This document shows positions 51,954 through 61,072 of a DNA stretch of 64,000 bases, one piece after another. Under the pieces are notes generated by a model, which worked only from the letters and a program-made list of their open reading frames with translations, ran no database searches and was not told where the DNA came from. Source of the DNA: Leptolinea sp. GTDB lineage: Bacteria > Chloroflexota > Anaerolineae > Anaerolineales > Anaerolineaceae. The stretch's first letter is position 1. Each line of letters opens with the position of its first letter. Position numbers and translations under genes: made by a program. The stretch spans positions 1 to 64,000 of the forward strand of contig JAAZMZ010000024.1 of the NCBI GenBank assembly GCA_012798535.1, given 5' to 3'.

Positions 51954-53225
51954 TCATTTCTGAGTTTCCACCAGCACTTTCTCAGCCATCACCTTCGCGA
52001 ACCGGTCGCCTTCGGCCGCCCAGGGAGTATGCCCGGAATGCTCGAACCAGACGATCTCTTTGTGCGGAGCTTCCAGCACGTTGAAATATTCCTCGGCCAG
52101 CTTCACCGGCGCATTTACATCGTACCGCCCGAGGAAGAAATACACCGGCACGTCCAGTTTGGCTGCCTGCGTCCGGAAGTCTATCTCCCACAACTGGGGG
52201 TAGACGACAGTCATCGTGTCCAGTAATCCCCTGAACCAGTTGACCTTGTCATACAGGCCGTACTCCGGCGCGGCCAGGTCGTCCCAGGTACTGTTGTTCA
52301 GGTGGTTGATCTCCGGATTGGCATTCATGTAATCGAAGGTTTCCATCAGGTAGGCAGACTGTTCCCACACGATATTTTTATCGTAATACGGCGGCAGCCC
52401 CTGGGCGGTCAGTTTGGTGACCTGCGCGGTATCGCCGCGTTCTCTGGCCAGTTGCAGTGCGAAATCGTAGCAGATCTGATCGTTTTCGGTAAATGCCACC
52501 ATCTGACCGGTTCCTGTGAATGCCCGGAACAGTTCCGGGTAGCGCTGGACGAGCATGATCCCCAGCGCGCTGCCCCATGATTCGCCCACCAGGTATATTT
52601 TTTCTTGCTTGAACCGTTCCCGCAGTTGTAGAACCAGTGCATGCCCGTCCTCAATGTAGCGGTCCACTGTAATTTTTGAGCGGTTCACGGCATCAAAGGA
52701 TTTCCCCGAGCCCGGTTGATCCCACTGGACCACTACGAAATGATCTTCCAATCCCGATAGAGCGAAGCGCGCCGAAGCCATGTCGCTGCCTCCAGGTCCA
52801 CCTGCCAGGAAGAGCAGCACCGGGTTGGCGGCGTCTTTGCCGCGGATGGAAATCCACTGCTGGCTGCCGTTAAGGGTGACCTTCTCCAGGCTGGCAATGC
52901 TGCCGGGCAGCGGTTTACCGTCAGCGCCAGTGATGGGCGGCGTCATGGCAAAGGCCTGCGAGGCTAAGACCGCCAACATGGTGACCAGCAGCGTCCCGGC
53001 CAGTGAACCGGACATCCCTTTCCAGGCCGGTTTCCACCAGAACTGAATGGAAAGCGCGCACAGTCCGGCGATGAAGAATAAAATCCACAGCGGAACCGGC
53101 ACGGCCGTGGTTTTCGGCAGGAGCAGCAGCGGTAGACAGAAGACCAGGCTCAACAATCCTGCCAGCAACTGAAGCAGAAAAAAGCCGATTCGCGCTAATA
53201 CGGGAGATTTCTTATTTTCTGACAT
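51954..53225 (-). CDS. Membrane-anchored alpha/beta hydrolase (proline iminopeptidase-like)
   Basis: 423 aa. Three membrane helices fill about residues 8-95. The hydrolase domain follows: oxyanion strand VLLFLAGGPGGSDMA, VVQWDQPGSGKSFDAVN and the nucleophile Ser216 in LVGESWGSALGIML. The acid is in VPVYFFLGRYDVNAPVKLAEEYF and the His in FEHSGHTPWAAEGDRFAKV. HGGPG-type loops and the WDQxGxGxS motif are those of proline iminopeptidases and their relatives. The catalytic domain faces one side of the membrane; which one cannot be told. GAGGGTGG precedes the ATG at 53225. A decayed relative of its 3' end lies 1 kb downstream. Confidence 0.9.
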   Translation of the reverse strand: MSENKKSPVLARIGFFLLQLLAGLLSLVFCLPLLLLPKTTAVPVPLWILFFIAGLCALSIQFWWKPAWKGMSGSLAGTLLVTMLAVLASQAFAMTPPITGADGKPLPGSIASLEKVTLNGSQQWISIRGKDAANPVLLFLAGGPGGSDMASARFALSGLEDHFVVVQWDQPGSGKSFDAVNRSKITVDRYIEDGHALVLQLRERFKQEKIYLVGESWGSALGIMLVQRYPELFRAFTGTGQMVAFTENDQICYDFALQLARERGDTAQVTKLTAQGLPPYYDKNIVWEQSAYLMETFDYMNANPEINHLNNSTWDDLAAPEYGLYDKVNWFRGLLDTMTVVYPQLWEIDFRTQAAKLDVPVYFFLGRYDVNAPVKLAEEYFNVLEAPHKEIVWFEHSGHTPWAAEGDRFAKVMAEKVLVETQK

Positions 53226-53486
53226 AGACCACCCTCGATAAAGAATTAAATTAATCGCCATTCCACCGGAGTGATAATCTGCCGCCATGTTTTCGGTGTC
53301 TGTACAACCTGTCCAAGCATTTCTGATCCATTTTAGCGAAAACCCAGTTTGAGCACAAATAGAGACCAGGCGTATATTTTTTAAATAGATATGTATTCTT
53401 TCATTATGATAAACGGTACAATGAAATAGTCCGTCACGCTTCCGCCTGATCCATCAACAGGCGCCTTCAGTCGATTGGAGAGCCCT

Positions 53487-54653
53487 ATGTCGAAACTGTC
53501 ACCTGCCGTTACATCCCTGCTGGTTGCCATCTCCTTCATTCTGTCCGCGTGCCAGGCGGCTACCCCGGCGGCCACCAGCGCGCCGCTGCCCACAGTGATC
53601 ATCCCCACCCCTTTCCCGGCGGCCACCTCCGCGCCGCAGCATCCTGAAGCCCGCGCCGATGCTACGCGCCTGGATTTCTCCTCCACCACCATGCTCTCTT
53701 CGCCCGGAGATATTAAATCCGGTTCCGCCATTCAGGCGGTGTTCATCGGGGAAGCCGGCCGGAAGATCTATATCAAATCAACCTTTGACTCGGGCGGTAC
53801 GGGCGCTCTTTCCCTGTGGGGAGCCGACGGCACGACCCTCATTCCGGAAGTGTCGGGTATCACCGAATGGGAAGGCGTGCTGCCTTCCGCGCAGGATTAT
53901 TACCTCAATCTGCGTAATCCCGGTAAAAAAACCCTTGGCTATCAATTAATCGTCCGCCTGCCGCCGCTGGTGCTGCCCGCCGCCACGCGTATCCAATTCC
54001 AACCAAACACCACCGGCGGCACCACGCAAGGAGAGCTCGCTCCCGGTGCCCGCCTGCGTTATGTGCTGGGAGCCGCCGCCGGGCAAACCATGACCGTCAA
54101 CCTGTCGACTGCCTCAGCCGAGGTGGACGCCTACCTGTATGTATGGAGTGCTGACGGTACGGTATACACCCAGGCCGGGCCGGTAAAAGAATGGTCCGGC
54201 CGGCTGCCAGCCACCCAGGATTACTATATCGAGCTGGTCTCCACCTCCGGCCAGCCCGTGGCTTACCAGTTGGGGATCAACATTCCGCCATCCATCCCCA
54301 CCCTGCCGCCGCCACCGACGGCCAAACCAAAAGTCAAGATCGCCCGCGATGAAGTCCTGCATTTCACAGATGACGCTCCATCGGTGGAAGTCAACGGCGC
54401 GGTGATCAGCGGACAACGTGACCGCTTCACGTTCGAAGCGAAAAAAGGAGATACGCTGAGTGTGGAGATCACCTCAGAGGAAAACAACGCCGTCTTCACT
54501 ATTCTGGGGCCTGATGAAAAAGCTCTTCCGGGTACAGAAGAGGGTACGGATACCGCCAGATGGTCTGAGAAGCTGCCGAAAGACGGCCTCTACACCATTC
54601 TGGTGGGACCGACCCGCGCCAATGCCACCTACACCCTGAAAGTGAAATTCTGA
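53487..54653 (+). CDS. Lipoprotein with three PPC-like repeats
   Basis: 388 aa. The lipobox is FILSACQ (Cys22), then a Thr/Pro/Ala linker (TPAATSAPLPTVIIPTPFPA). Three beta-sandwich repeats of the bacterial pre-peptidase C-terminal type follow, each with the pattern G...Y.I...S..G..L.LWGADGT...W.G.LP...DYYL.L: about residues 55-150, 165-270 and 285-388. A second Pro linker (PSIPTLPPPPTAKP) separates the last. PPC domains are usually appended to secreted enzymes; here no enzyme is attached. GGAGAG precedes the ATG at 53487. Confidence 0.85.
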   Translation: MSKLSPAVTSLLVAISFILSACQAATPAATSAPLPTVIIPTPFPAATSAPQHPEARADATRLDFSSTTMLSSPGDIKSGSAIQAVFIGEAGRKIYIKSTFDSGGTGALSLWGADGTTLIPEVSGITEWEGVLPSAQDYYLNLRNPGKKTLGYQLIVRLPPLVLPAATRIQFQPNTTGGTTQGELAPGARLRYVLGAAAGQTMTVNLSTASAEVDAYLYVWSADGTVYTQAGPVKEWSGRLPATQDYYIELVSTSGQPVAYQLGINIPPSIPTLPPPPTAKPKVKIARDEVLHFTDDAPSVEVNGAVISGQRDRFTFEAKKGDTLSVEITSEENNAVFTILGPDEKALPGTEEGTDTARWSEKLPKDGLYTILVGPTRANATYTLKVKF

Positions 54654-54751
54654 GCATTCATCCGGCACAGAAGCTCTCTCGCCTTCTTTTCGGATAGAAT
54701 CCGCTCCTCCTGAAAAATCGATCACCGTATCAGTAAAAAAAAGGAATATCA

Positions 54752-55528
54752 ATGTCAGTGGATACTTATCAACAGTTAAGCGACTTTCGCGGCAAAATTG
54801 TACTTGTCACCGGCGCAGGTTCGGGTATCGGCGCGGGGATCGCCCGGCGGTTTGCCGGTGTCGGCGCCAACGTGGCCATTTGCGATCTTCAATCCGCCTC
54901 GGCTGTCTGTGAAGACATTGTCAGTATGGGCTGCAAGGCAATCTTCGTCTCTGCGGATATCTCCGACGTGCAGCAGGTCGCCACGTTATTTGACACGGTA
55001 TGTGAACGGTTTGGTGTACCGGATGTGCTGGTGAACAACGCCGGAATCTACCCCAACGCCGAACTGTTGAAAATGTCTCCTGCGGAGTGGGATCAAACCA
55101 TCAACATCGACCTGAAGTCTGTCTTTCTCTGCACCCAGGCCGCCGCGCGCAAGATGATCGAAGCCGGCAAGAACGGCTCGATCATCAACATCGGCTCCAT
55201 CGACGCCACCAATCCGCTGGCCGCGCACAGCCATTACGCCGCGGCCAAAGCCGGTGTGATTGCCTTCACCAAAGCGGCCGCCCAGGAACTGGGACAGTAT
55301 AAGATCCGCGTGAACTCTGTCTCGCCGGGATTGATCAACCGCCCCGGCCTTTCAGAAGCCTGGGCAGACGGATACAATCGCTTCATCGGGCGTTCTCCCA
55401 TCGGCAGGCTGGGCGAACCGGAGGATATCGGTGATGCCTGCGTCTTTCTGGCAAGTGACGCCGCGCGCTGGATCACCGGTAGCAACCTGATCGTGGATGG
55501 CGGTGTACAGGCCTGTCCACTGTTTTAG
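54752..55528 (+). CDS. Short-chain dehydrogenase/reductase (FabG/glucose dehydrogenase-like)
   Basis: 258 aa. KIVLVTGAGSGIGAGIARRFAGVGANVAICDLQ has the TGxxxGIG loop and an Asp that prefers NAD+. NNAGIYPNAELLKM and the catalytic Ser/Tyr/Lys in NIGSIDATNPLAAHSHYAAAKAGVIAFTKAAAQELG follow, and the end ITGSNLIVDGGVQACPLF is that of classical FabG-like SDRs. The substrate could be a sugar, a sugar alcohol or a 3-oxoacyl group. AAAGGA lies before the ATG. Confidence 0.92.
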   Translation: MSVDTYQQLSDFRGKIVLVTGAGSGIGAGIARRFAGVGANVAICDLQSASAVCEDIVSMGCKAIFVSADISDVQQVATLFDTVCERFGVPDVLVNNAGIYPNAELLKMSPAEWDQTINIDLKSVFLCTQAAARKMIEAGKNGSIINIGSIDATNPLAAHSHYAAAKAGVIAFTKAAAQELGQYKIRVNSVSPGLINRPGLSEAWADGYNRFIGRSPIGRLGEPEDIGDACVFLASDAARWITGSNLIVDGGVQACPLF

Positions 55529-55579
55529 AACAATCTAAAGACTGAAAATACTTATCACTTCATTTATCAGGCGAAAAAC

Positions 55580-56122
55580 ATGGCAAACATCGAATATATC
55601 CAGAAATTGATTGAGCACTTCAAGTTCGAACCGCTGCATGTCGAAGGCGGGCAATTCAAACAGACTTACAAAGCAAGGGAAAGACTGCCGGAGAATGTGC
55701 TTCCAGCGGGTTGTGTCGGTTCGCATCCCATGGGAACGGCCATCCTGTACTTTTACACCGCCGACCCTGATAGCTTTTCTGCCGTTCACAGGCTGCCGCT
55801 GGATGAAACCTACCATTTCTATTTCGGCGATCCGGTCGAAATGCTGCTGCTTTACCCTGATGGAAAAACTGCACGTATCATTCTCGGGCATGACGTGCTG
55901 AACGGGCAGATGGTGCAATTCACCGTCCCGCGGGGAGTATGGCAGAGTTCGCATCTGCTGCCCGGCGGAGAATACGCCCTGGCAGGCACGACCATGTCAC
56001 CCGGTTATGAAGACAGCGATTATGAAGGCGGCGAGCGGGAAGAGATGATCCGCCTTTATTCGCAGGAAGCCGATTTGATCCGCACACTCACCCGTCCCGG
56101 TGCTCCACTGAGAATATTGTAA
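55580..56122 (+). CDS. Cupin superfamily DUF985 protein
   Basis: 180 aa. HPMGTAILYFYTADPDSFSAVHRLPLDETYHFYFGDPVEMLLLYPDG and VQFTVPRGVWQSSHLLPGGEYALAGTTMSPGYEDSDYEGGEREEMI are the DUF985 (cupin_5) signature with a His and a Glu for metal. It probably binds a sugar or sugar acid; some relatives are epimerase-like. A ribosome site is weak. It is followed after 2 nt by the HEAT-like gene, so both are one transcript, 51 nt after the SDR gene. Confidence 0.9.
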   Translation: MANIEYIQKLIEHFKFEPLHVEGGQFKQTYKARERLPENVLPAGCVGSHPMGTAILYFYTADPDSFSAVHRLPLDETYHFYFGDPVEMLLLYPDGKTARIILGHDVLNGQMVQFTVPRGVWQSSHLLPGGEYALAGTTMSPGYEDSDYEGGEREEMIRLYSQEADLIRTLTRPGAPLRIL

Positions 56123-56124
56123 AT

Positions 56125-56787
56125 ATGCCGGATTCTGAATCGTTTAAACGCATATCCGATTCTCCCGAGGTGGAACAAAGCCCGGCCATGCAGCGCTTTT
56201 TAAAGAGCATGAAAATTGGCTATATTGAATGGCACGACGGTATCGGTTATGACCTTGACGCGCTTCAAGAGATGACTGCCGAAGAATGCAAGGAAATTGA
56301 GGCGCTGCTGATCTCGCGTAAAGATTGCGACTGGCGGGATGTAGAAGGATTGGCCGCGCTCAATACCCCGTTCACCATTCAGGCTTTGCGGGACTGCCTG
56401 AACAGCCATAACCTGGATTCACGTTTGTTTGCTGTGAGATTTTTAAAGGAAATGGGTATCGAAGACCGCATTGAAGAGGTGGTCATACGTACCTTACCCG
56501 AAACCAGGCTTGGAATCGGTATGTCCTTTGCGCTCAATCTGATCGAAAGGTACCCCAGCGAACCTCTGCGCCATCTGGTTTTACGCTGCGCGCTCAATGG
56601 ACACGAAGACATTCGTGTGCACTGCGCCGCCATGGCGCTGTACCTGTATGGTAAAACAAAATCTATTGATGACTCCTATAAGGGGATGGTGTTTGATTTC
56701 CATAGCAAATGGTATCCGAATCGAATGAAATCCTTCGTCGATCTATGCCGTCAGGTGGGGGTAGATCCGCAGATCGTTTTAAAATAA
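56125..56787 (+). CDS. HEAT-like repeat protein
   Basis: 220 aa. The C-terminal half shows helix pairs: FTIQALRDCLNSHNLDSRLFAVRFLKEMG, IEEVVIRTLPETRLGIGMSFALNLIERYP and LRHLVLRCALNGHEDIRVHCAAMALYLYGK, which are HEAT-like. The N-terminus MKIGYIEWHDGIGYDLDALQEMTAEECKEIEALL, with CDWRDVEGLAAL, is typical of proteins annotated as HEAT-repeat hypotheticals. Such proteins bind other proteins; no partner is known. It starts 2 nt after the DUF985 gene. Confidence 0.8.
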   Translation: MPDSESFKRISDSPEVEQSPAMQRFLKSMKIGYIEWHDGIGYDLDALQEMTAEECKEIEALLISRKDCDWRDVEGLAALNTPFTIQALRDCLNSHNLDSRLFAVRFLKEMGIEDRIEEVVIRTLPETRLGIGMSFALNLIERYPSEPLRHLVLRCALNGHEDIRVHCAAMALYLYGKTKSIDDSYKGMVFDFHSKWYPNRMKSFVDLCRQVGVDPQIVLK

Positions 56788-56905
56788 AACCTGCCCGGAT
56801 ACAACCCCGGTCCGAAAACTGCGTATAAAGAATTGTGATTAGGAACGATCCAGAATCAGTATCTCGACTCTGGGTTCAGGGTTATTGTTCTTAGAAGGAG
56901 AATGA

Positions 56906-57130
56906 ATGTCTTTCACTCTAGAATCGGCACTTGGCACGATCCTCGATGATCCCCATGCCAGAATTGTGATCGACCGGTATATTCCCGGGGCTTCCTCCAA
57001 CCCGATGCTGGGCATGTTCAGGAACACAACCATCAACACACTGCTTTCCATGCCGCAGGCCTGGCATATGGGGATCACCCGCAAGCAGGCAGAGGAACTG
57101 CTCGCCGAGATCAATAAATCTCTTTCCTGA
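56906..57130 (+). CDS. Small conserved hypothetical protein
   Basis: 74 aa. MSFTLESALGTILDDPHARIVIDRYIPGASSNPMLGMFRNTTINTLLSMPQAWHMGITRKQAEELLAEINKSL. It resembles a short C-terminal helical domain found at the end of some beta-glucosidases or as a free protein, but I cannot name a function. AGAAGGAG lies 5 nt before the ATG. It stands alone and lies 118 nt after the HEAT-like gene. Confidence 0.75.
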   Translation: MSFTLESALGTILDDPHARIVIDRYIPGASSNPMLGMFRNTTINTLLSMPQAWHMGITRKQAEELLAEINKSLS

Positions 57131-57281
57131 TCTGTATTGATGCAGGGGTTACCTCGTTGATTAATTTGACATTAATTTGAAACGGTCTATAGTATTCATA
57201 ATCTGATTCATCTCTTCGGCAGGTCGAATTTGACCATGGGGCGGGGGAGATATTTTGTCAAAATGAAAAGGAGAAAAGATC

Positions 57282-57452
57282 ATGAAATTCAGTGCACCGA
57301 AAGTTGTAACCTGGTGGATCGCGGTTATTCTTGGCGTTCTGGCGCTTCTCGGCGCTTTCAATGTCGTTCCCGCAATTGGTGCCTTCGCCATCTGGATGGC
57401 TTTGGTTGGTCTGGCTCTGCTGGCCGTCGCCACAATCACCAAAGGGCTGTAA
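57282..57452 (+). CDS. 56-aa membrane peptide
   Basis: MKFSAPKVVTWWIAVILGVLALLGAFN, then two helices closing with LALLAVATITKGL. Two membrane segments of about 20 residues make up nearly the whole protein. AAAGGAG lies 7 nt before the ATG and an intrinsic terminator follows 24 nt after the stop, so it is an independent short gene. Such small membrane proteins are common in Chloroflexota; the function is unknown. Confidence 0.75.
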   Translation: MKFSAPKVVTWWIAVILGVLALLGAFNVVPAIGAFAIWMALVGLALLAVATITKGL

Positions 57453-57475
57453 GTTTTCCGTATTGATACAAATCC

Positions 57476-57506
57476 ACTCTCAGGTGCGCCCCGCCTGAGA
57501 GTTTTT
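57476..57506 (+). terminator. Intrinsic terminator after the 56-aa gene
   Basis: A 9-bp perfect stem ACTCTCAGG/CCTGAGAGT (57476-57484 with 57494-57502), 9-nt loop, followed by a run of five T. Confidence 0.9.
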
Positions 57507-57569
57507 CTTGGATAAGGTTCTCTTTCCACAGAATTTTATTCTCATCATCGTTTTGGCAAGGAGGAAGAC

Positions 57570-57944
57570 ATGCCTGCCACGGTGAAATTGACAATGGCTC
57601 TATTCCTGTTGATCGCTGTTGTTTGGGCTGGAGTCGGAATTTTATACCTAGCCGGCGGAACAGGTTACATTCCTTCCATGCAGATCAAAGCGGCCATTGG
57701 AATTGTCTGCCTGGGTTGTTCGCTGGTCACCATTCTGGTGACATTTTTACTGAGACGACGCAACCGGTTGGTCTATTACACCGCTGTTGGGCTGATAAGT
57801 ATGCTGCTGCTCGGTTCTTTCATGGATGACCTGGGATGGAGTGATGCCGTCGTTATCATCGTCACGATGGCCGCTCTGGGATTATTGATCAAAGACCACG
57901 CCTGGTATCTGGGTGGAAGAAATACCGGAAACCCTGTCTCGTAA
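57570..57944 (+). CDS. Four-helix membrane protein
   Basis: 124 aa with four membrane segments (MALFLLIAVVWAGVGILYL, IKAAIGIVCLGCSLVTILVTFLL, LVYYTAVGLISMLLLGSFM, AVVIIVTMAALGLLI). A conserved family was not recognised. AAGGAGGA precedes the ATG. It may be functionally linked to the 56-aa membrane peptide upstream, but a terminator separates them. It converges on the nitroreductase gene, 8 nt away. Confidence 0.75.
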   Translation: MPATVKLTMALFLLIAVVWAGVGILYLAGGTGYIPSMQIKAAIGIVCLGCSLVTILVTFLLRRRNRLVYYTAVGLISMLLLGSFMDDLGWSDAVVIIVTMAALGLLIKDHAWYLGGRNTGNPVS

Positions 57945-57952
57945 TTCTATTC

Positions 57953-58810
57953 CTAGCCGTTTTCCGACCAGGTGACGGAATATTCCGTCAATTTGTTGGG
58001 GAGCGAAATCCCCGGATCGGCGATTCCCCAGCCGCCGGACAGGCCGGCTTCCCGCGCGGTTAATTCAAAATGCGCCATGGCAATGCCCATATCCATGCGC
58101 TGAAGATCGGCAATTCCCGTCAGCGCCGGCACCACAAATTCGCGATAGCCTTTATTACGCTGCATATAGAAATGCCATTTTTCCGCCTGCCGGATCACCC
58201 GCCAGGGCTGGTAGTTTTTAGCAGAGGGCGCCAGGCGAACCATCTCGAGGGATTCGGCGTAAGCACCCGCCTGTCCTTTCTCCAAAGGGGTATCGAAATC
58301 ATTCAGGAAGAAGAGCTCACTCCAGGCCGCGCGTTTGCGGAGCTGATCGACCTGAGCCGCGGATCTGACCTGGGCGGGAATGCCAACCGAAATCACCGCC
58401 GGCAGAGTTTCACCCCGGGCAGCGTTGATCCTGTGAGAAAAGGAACCGCGCGTAAACGATCCTCCCAGCCAGCAGGTGCCCAATCCAAGTTCGGTGGCTT
58501 TCAGGACGATCAACTCCAAACGGTAGCCAAAATCCTCCATATCCATGCGGGCGGCGCGGCTCGCTCCAATGATGAATCCCGCAGGATCTTTGATCGCGCC
58601 GTATGTTCCCAGTCTGCGAAAAATACCGCGGTCTTCTCCATCGGCCATAATCATGGAAAACCGGTTGGGTGCACCGAAGGGGCCGCTGGTAAGGCCGGTG
58701 ATGAATTCACCCAATGAGCGGAATAGAGCTTCCGAATCCGCCTGACGATCATAACTCCGGCAGGAATAGCGGCGGCGCACAATATCAGAAACAGGTTGTG
58801 AGAATACCAT
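57953..58810 (-). CDS. Nitroreductase family protein (large, two-lobed)
   Basis: 285 aa. MVFSQPVSDIVRRRYSCRSYDRQADSE holds the R-RS-RSY FMN phosphate contact of nitroreductases; LELIVLKATELGLGTCWLGGSFTRGSF is the FMN-ring helix and loop. A second lobe has SLEMVRLAPSAKNYQPWRVIRQ, which repeats the family start, and DMGIAMAHFELTAREAGLSGGW. The double lobe is that of the putative nitroreductase TM1586 type, which covers a dimer in one chain. AGGGGATC precedes the ATG. Confidence 0.9.
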   Translation of the reverse strand: MVFSQPVSDIVRRRYSCRSYDRQADSEALFRSLGEFITGLTSGPFGAPNRFSMIMADGEDRGIFRRLGTYGAIKDPAGFIIGASRAARMDMEDFGYRLELIVLKATELGLGTCWLGGSFTRGSFSHRINAARGETLPAVISVGIPAQVRSAAQVDQLRKRAAWSELFFLNDFDTPLEKGQAGAYAESLEMVRLAPSAKNYQPWRVIRQAEKWHFYMQRNKGYREFVVPALTGIADLQRMDMGIAMAHFELTAREAGLSGGWGIADPGISLPNKLTEYSVTWSENG

Positions 58811-59177
58811 GTTTGATCCCCTGGTAAGAATGGTTTAACCCCTATTCATATTCTAATTCAAGAGCAGTTCAAATTGGAGTTTGCCGTCGAAGCCCAGAAG
58901 ACATAGGATCTTCCTGTACCTGATCTATCGGATAAAGGATTTTGTTGAACAAACGCTGCCGGAATGTTCCAGCCGAGTATGCCAGGCTTCTATGAAAACC
59001 TGCTGTACAATTGAACTACCGGAAGATCCCGGCCGGGGAGTTGATCATTTCATGCTGTTCATCAAAAAAAGTACGGGGAACTCATTCCGGTGAAATCTTC
59101 GGGGCAGAGAAATGATCTTCCCCGTTTGGGAGTAAAAACCACCCTTCATCTGAAATTCCATTTAAGGAGACAGGATT
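58811..59177. other. 367-nt gap without a supported gene
   Basis: A 70-codon plus-strand frame (58881-59093) has no ribosome site and a composition unlike its neighbours, so it is not accepted. CGGGGAA at 59074-59080 can pair with TTCCCCG at 59118-59124 in the leader of the AIM24-like gene, a loose structure with a 37-nt loop. AAGGAGAC lies before that gene's start. The promoter was not located. Confidence 0.35.
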
Positions 59178-59852
59178 ATGGATATTGACATTCAATTTCG
59201 TCCTTCCTATTCACTGGCCATCGTCAAACTGGCACCTTCGGAACGCATCCGCGCCGATTCGGGCGCCATGGTCAGCCATTCAAGCGGTGTGGAAGTAGAA
59301 ACCAAAGCCGAAGGCGGTCTGTTGAAATCACTGGGTCGCGCCGTTCTGGGTGGTGAATCCTTCTTCCAGAACTTTTGGAAAGCCGGTCCGCAGGGCGGCG
59401 AAGTCACCCTCGCCCCGGATTTGCCGGGCGATATCGTGTGCATCACTATGACCGGTATGCCGCTCATGATCCAATCCGGTTCCTACCTGGCGTCTGAATC
59501 AGGAATTGATCTTTCCGGGAAACTCAGCAGCAAGGCATTTCTTTCGGGTGAAGGCTTTTCGATGCTGGAAGCCACCGGCAGCGGCAAGGTGCTGGTATCG
59601 TCCTACGGCGCCATATATGAAAAAAATCTGGCCGCCGGTGAACATTACATCGTCGATTCCACCCATCTGGTGGCTTTTGATGGGGCCATGGGAGTATCGG
59701 CAAAAACTGTTGGCGGATTCAAATCGACCATGCTTTCGGGTGAAGGGTTGGTGGTTGATATCACAGGTCCGGGAAAGCTTTACCTGCAAACCCGCTCGCC
59801 GCAGGCGTTGATCAGTTGGATCATCCCACAGGTTCCCACCAAGAGCAGCTGA
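59178..59852 (+). CDS. AIM24/TIGR00266 family protein
   Basis: 224 aa. IQFRPSYSLAIVKLAPSERIRADSGAMVSHSSGVEVETKAEGGLLKSLGRAVLGGESFFQNFWKAG and PQGGEVTLAPDLPGDIVCITM, then MLSGEGLVVDITGPGKLYLQTRSPQALISWI, cover the whole TIGR00266 (AIM24, tryptophan RNA-binding attenuator-like) beta fold. It is a trimer of double beta-helices in solved relatives. The function in bacteria is unknown; the yeast relative acts at the mitochondrial inner membrane. It lies 24 nt before an SDR gene and probably shares its transcript. Confidence 0.92.
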   Translation: MDIDIQFRPSYSLAIVKLAPSERIRADSGAMVSHSSGVEVETKAEGGLLKSLGRAVLGGESFFQNFWKAGPQGGEVTLAPDLPGDIVCITMTGMPLMIQSGSYLASESGIDLSGKLSSKAFLSGEGFSMLEATGSGKVLVSSYGAIYEKNLAAGEHYIVDSTHLVAFDGAMGVSAKTVGGFKSTMLSGEGLVVDITGPGKLYLQTRSPQALISWIIPQVPTKSS

Positions 59853-59876
59853 TCTGAATCCATAATGGAGAAATAA

Positions 59877-60710
59877 ATGGCAGACGTGAAAAAGACTGTT
59901 TTTATCACCGGTGCTTCAAGTGGAATTGGACTCGAAACCGCCCTGTATTTTTATAAAAAGGGATGGAATGTAATTGCCACCATGCGCCATCCGGAAAATC
60001 GGCAGACCGCGCTGCATACCCGGGGACTTCCCGATCTGATCCATCTGGATGTGACGGATGATTCATCCATTCAAGTGGCTATCACGAATGCCCTGAAGAA
60101 GTATCAGACGATCGATGTTCTGGTGAATAATGCCGGATACGCCATTCACGGTCCTTTCGAAGCCACCACACCCGAACAGATCAAGAAGGAATTTGATACA
60201 AACGTAACCGGATTGATGGCGATGACCCGGGCCTTTCTGCCCATCTTCCGCGGGCAAAAAACCGGCGTGTTGATCAATGTGGCATCGATGGGCGGACGGC
60301 TGGGATTCCCGCTGTATTCGATATACAACAGCACCAAATGGGCAGTGGAAGGCTTCACGGAAGCCCTGATGTATGAGTTGAAACCGTTGAACATCAAAGT
60401 ACGGCTCATCGAACCCGGTGTGATAAAAACCGATTTCTACGACCGTTCTCTGGATAACACGGATTGTTCAAAGTATCTGGAGGATTACGGCCATTTCATC
60501 GAACGCGGCCGTAGAAGCCTGAGTGACGCGACAATCCGGAATGGCAGTGAACCGCAGGTGGTGGCGCGGGTGATATACCGGGCTGCCGTGGATACCGGCT
60601 GGCGGCTGCGCTACATCGCGGGAAACGATGCCAGGCTGGCGCATTTCATGCGCTGGTTGCTGCCGGAAGCCTGGTTTTACCGGATGCTGGAAAAAATTAC
60701 ACTGTACTGA
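59877..60710 (+). CDS. Short-chain dehydrogenase/reductase (17-beta-HSD-like SDR)
   Basis: 277 aa. [36 protein letters not shown] is the cofactor loop with an Arg that prefers [44 protein letters not shown] is the family middle, the catalytic Ser is in [31 protein letters not shown] with YxxxK at YNSTK, and [19 protein letters not shown] follows. This pattern is shared with retinol/17-beta-hydroxysteroid type SDRs of bacteria, which reduce lipid-like ketones. It is followed 23 nt on by csaA. Confidence 0.92.
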   Translation: MADVKKTVFITGASSGIGLETALYFYKKGWNVIATMRHPENRQTALHTRGLPDLIHLDVTDDSSIQVAITNALKKYQTIDVLVNNAGYAIHGPFEATTPEQIKKEFDTNVTGLMAMTRAFLPIFRGQKTGVLINVASMGGRLGFPLYSIYNSTKWAVEGFTEALMYELKPLNIKVRLIEPGVIKTDFYDRSLDNTDCSKYLEDYGHFIERGRRSLSDATIRNGSEPQVVARVIYRAAVDTGWRLRYIAGNDARLAHFMRWLLPEAWFYRMLEKITLY

Positions 60711-60733
60711 CCAACTGGACAAGGGGTATCATC

Positions 60734-61072
60734 ATGAGCATCATTGACTGGTCTGATTTTCAGAATGTGGAAATCCGAGTTGGCACTATTACGGATGTGC
60801 AAGACTTCCCGGAAGCTAAAAAACCAGCCTATAAACTGACCGTCGATTTTGGTCCGGAGACCGGCATTCGCCGGTCAAGCGCGCAGATCACCACTCTTTA
60901 TACACGGGAAAATCTGGTGGGGAAACAGGTGGTGGCGGTGGTTAACTTTCCACCCAAACAGATCGGGCCATTTATTTCGGAATGTCTGGTGACCGGTTTT
61001 CACAGGGAAGACGGTGCAGTTGTTCTGGCCGTTCCGGATAGCCGGGTGCCAGATGGAGTTCGCCTGGCCTGA
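60734..61072 (+). CDS. csaA: CsaA-type tRNA-binding domain protein
   Basis: 112 aa. [79 protein letters not shown] and [17 protein letters not shown] form the OB-fold tRNA-binding domain of CsaA, as in the end of MetRS. In Bacillus CsaA is a chaperone for Sec export. The protein should be a dimer. AAGGGG precedes the ATG. Confidence 0.93.
   Translation: MSIIDWSDFQNVEIRVGTITDVQDFPEAKKPAYKLTVDFGPETGIRRSSAQITTLYTRENLVGKQVVAVVNFPPKQIGPFISECLVTGFHREDGAVVLAVPDSRVPDGVRLA

Noticed and set aside
58881-59093. 70-codon plus-strand frame in the gap before the AIM24-like gene
   Set aside because: No ribosome site, no hydrophobic or family pattern, and codon use unlike the neighbours.
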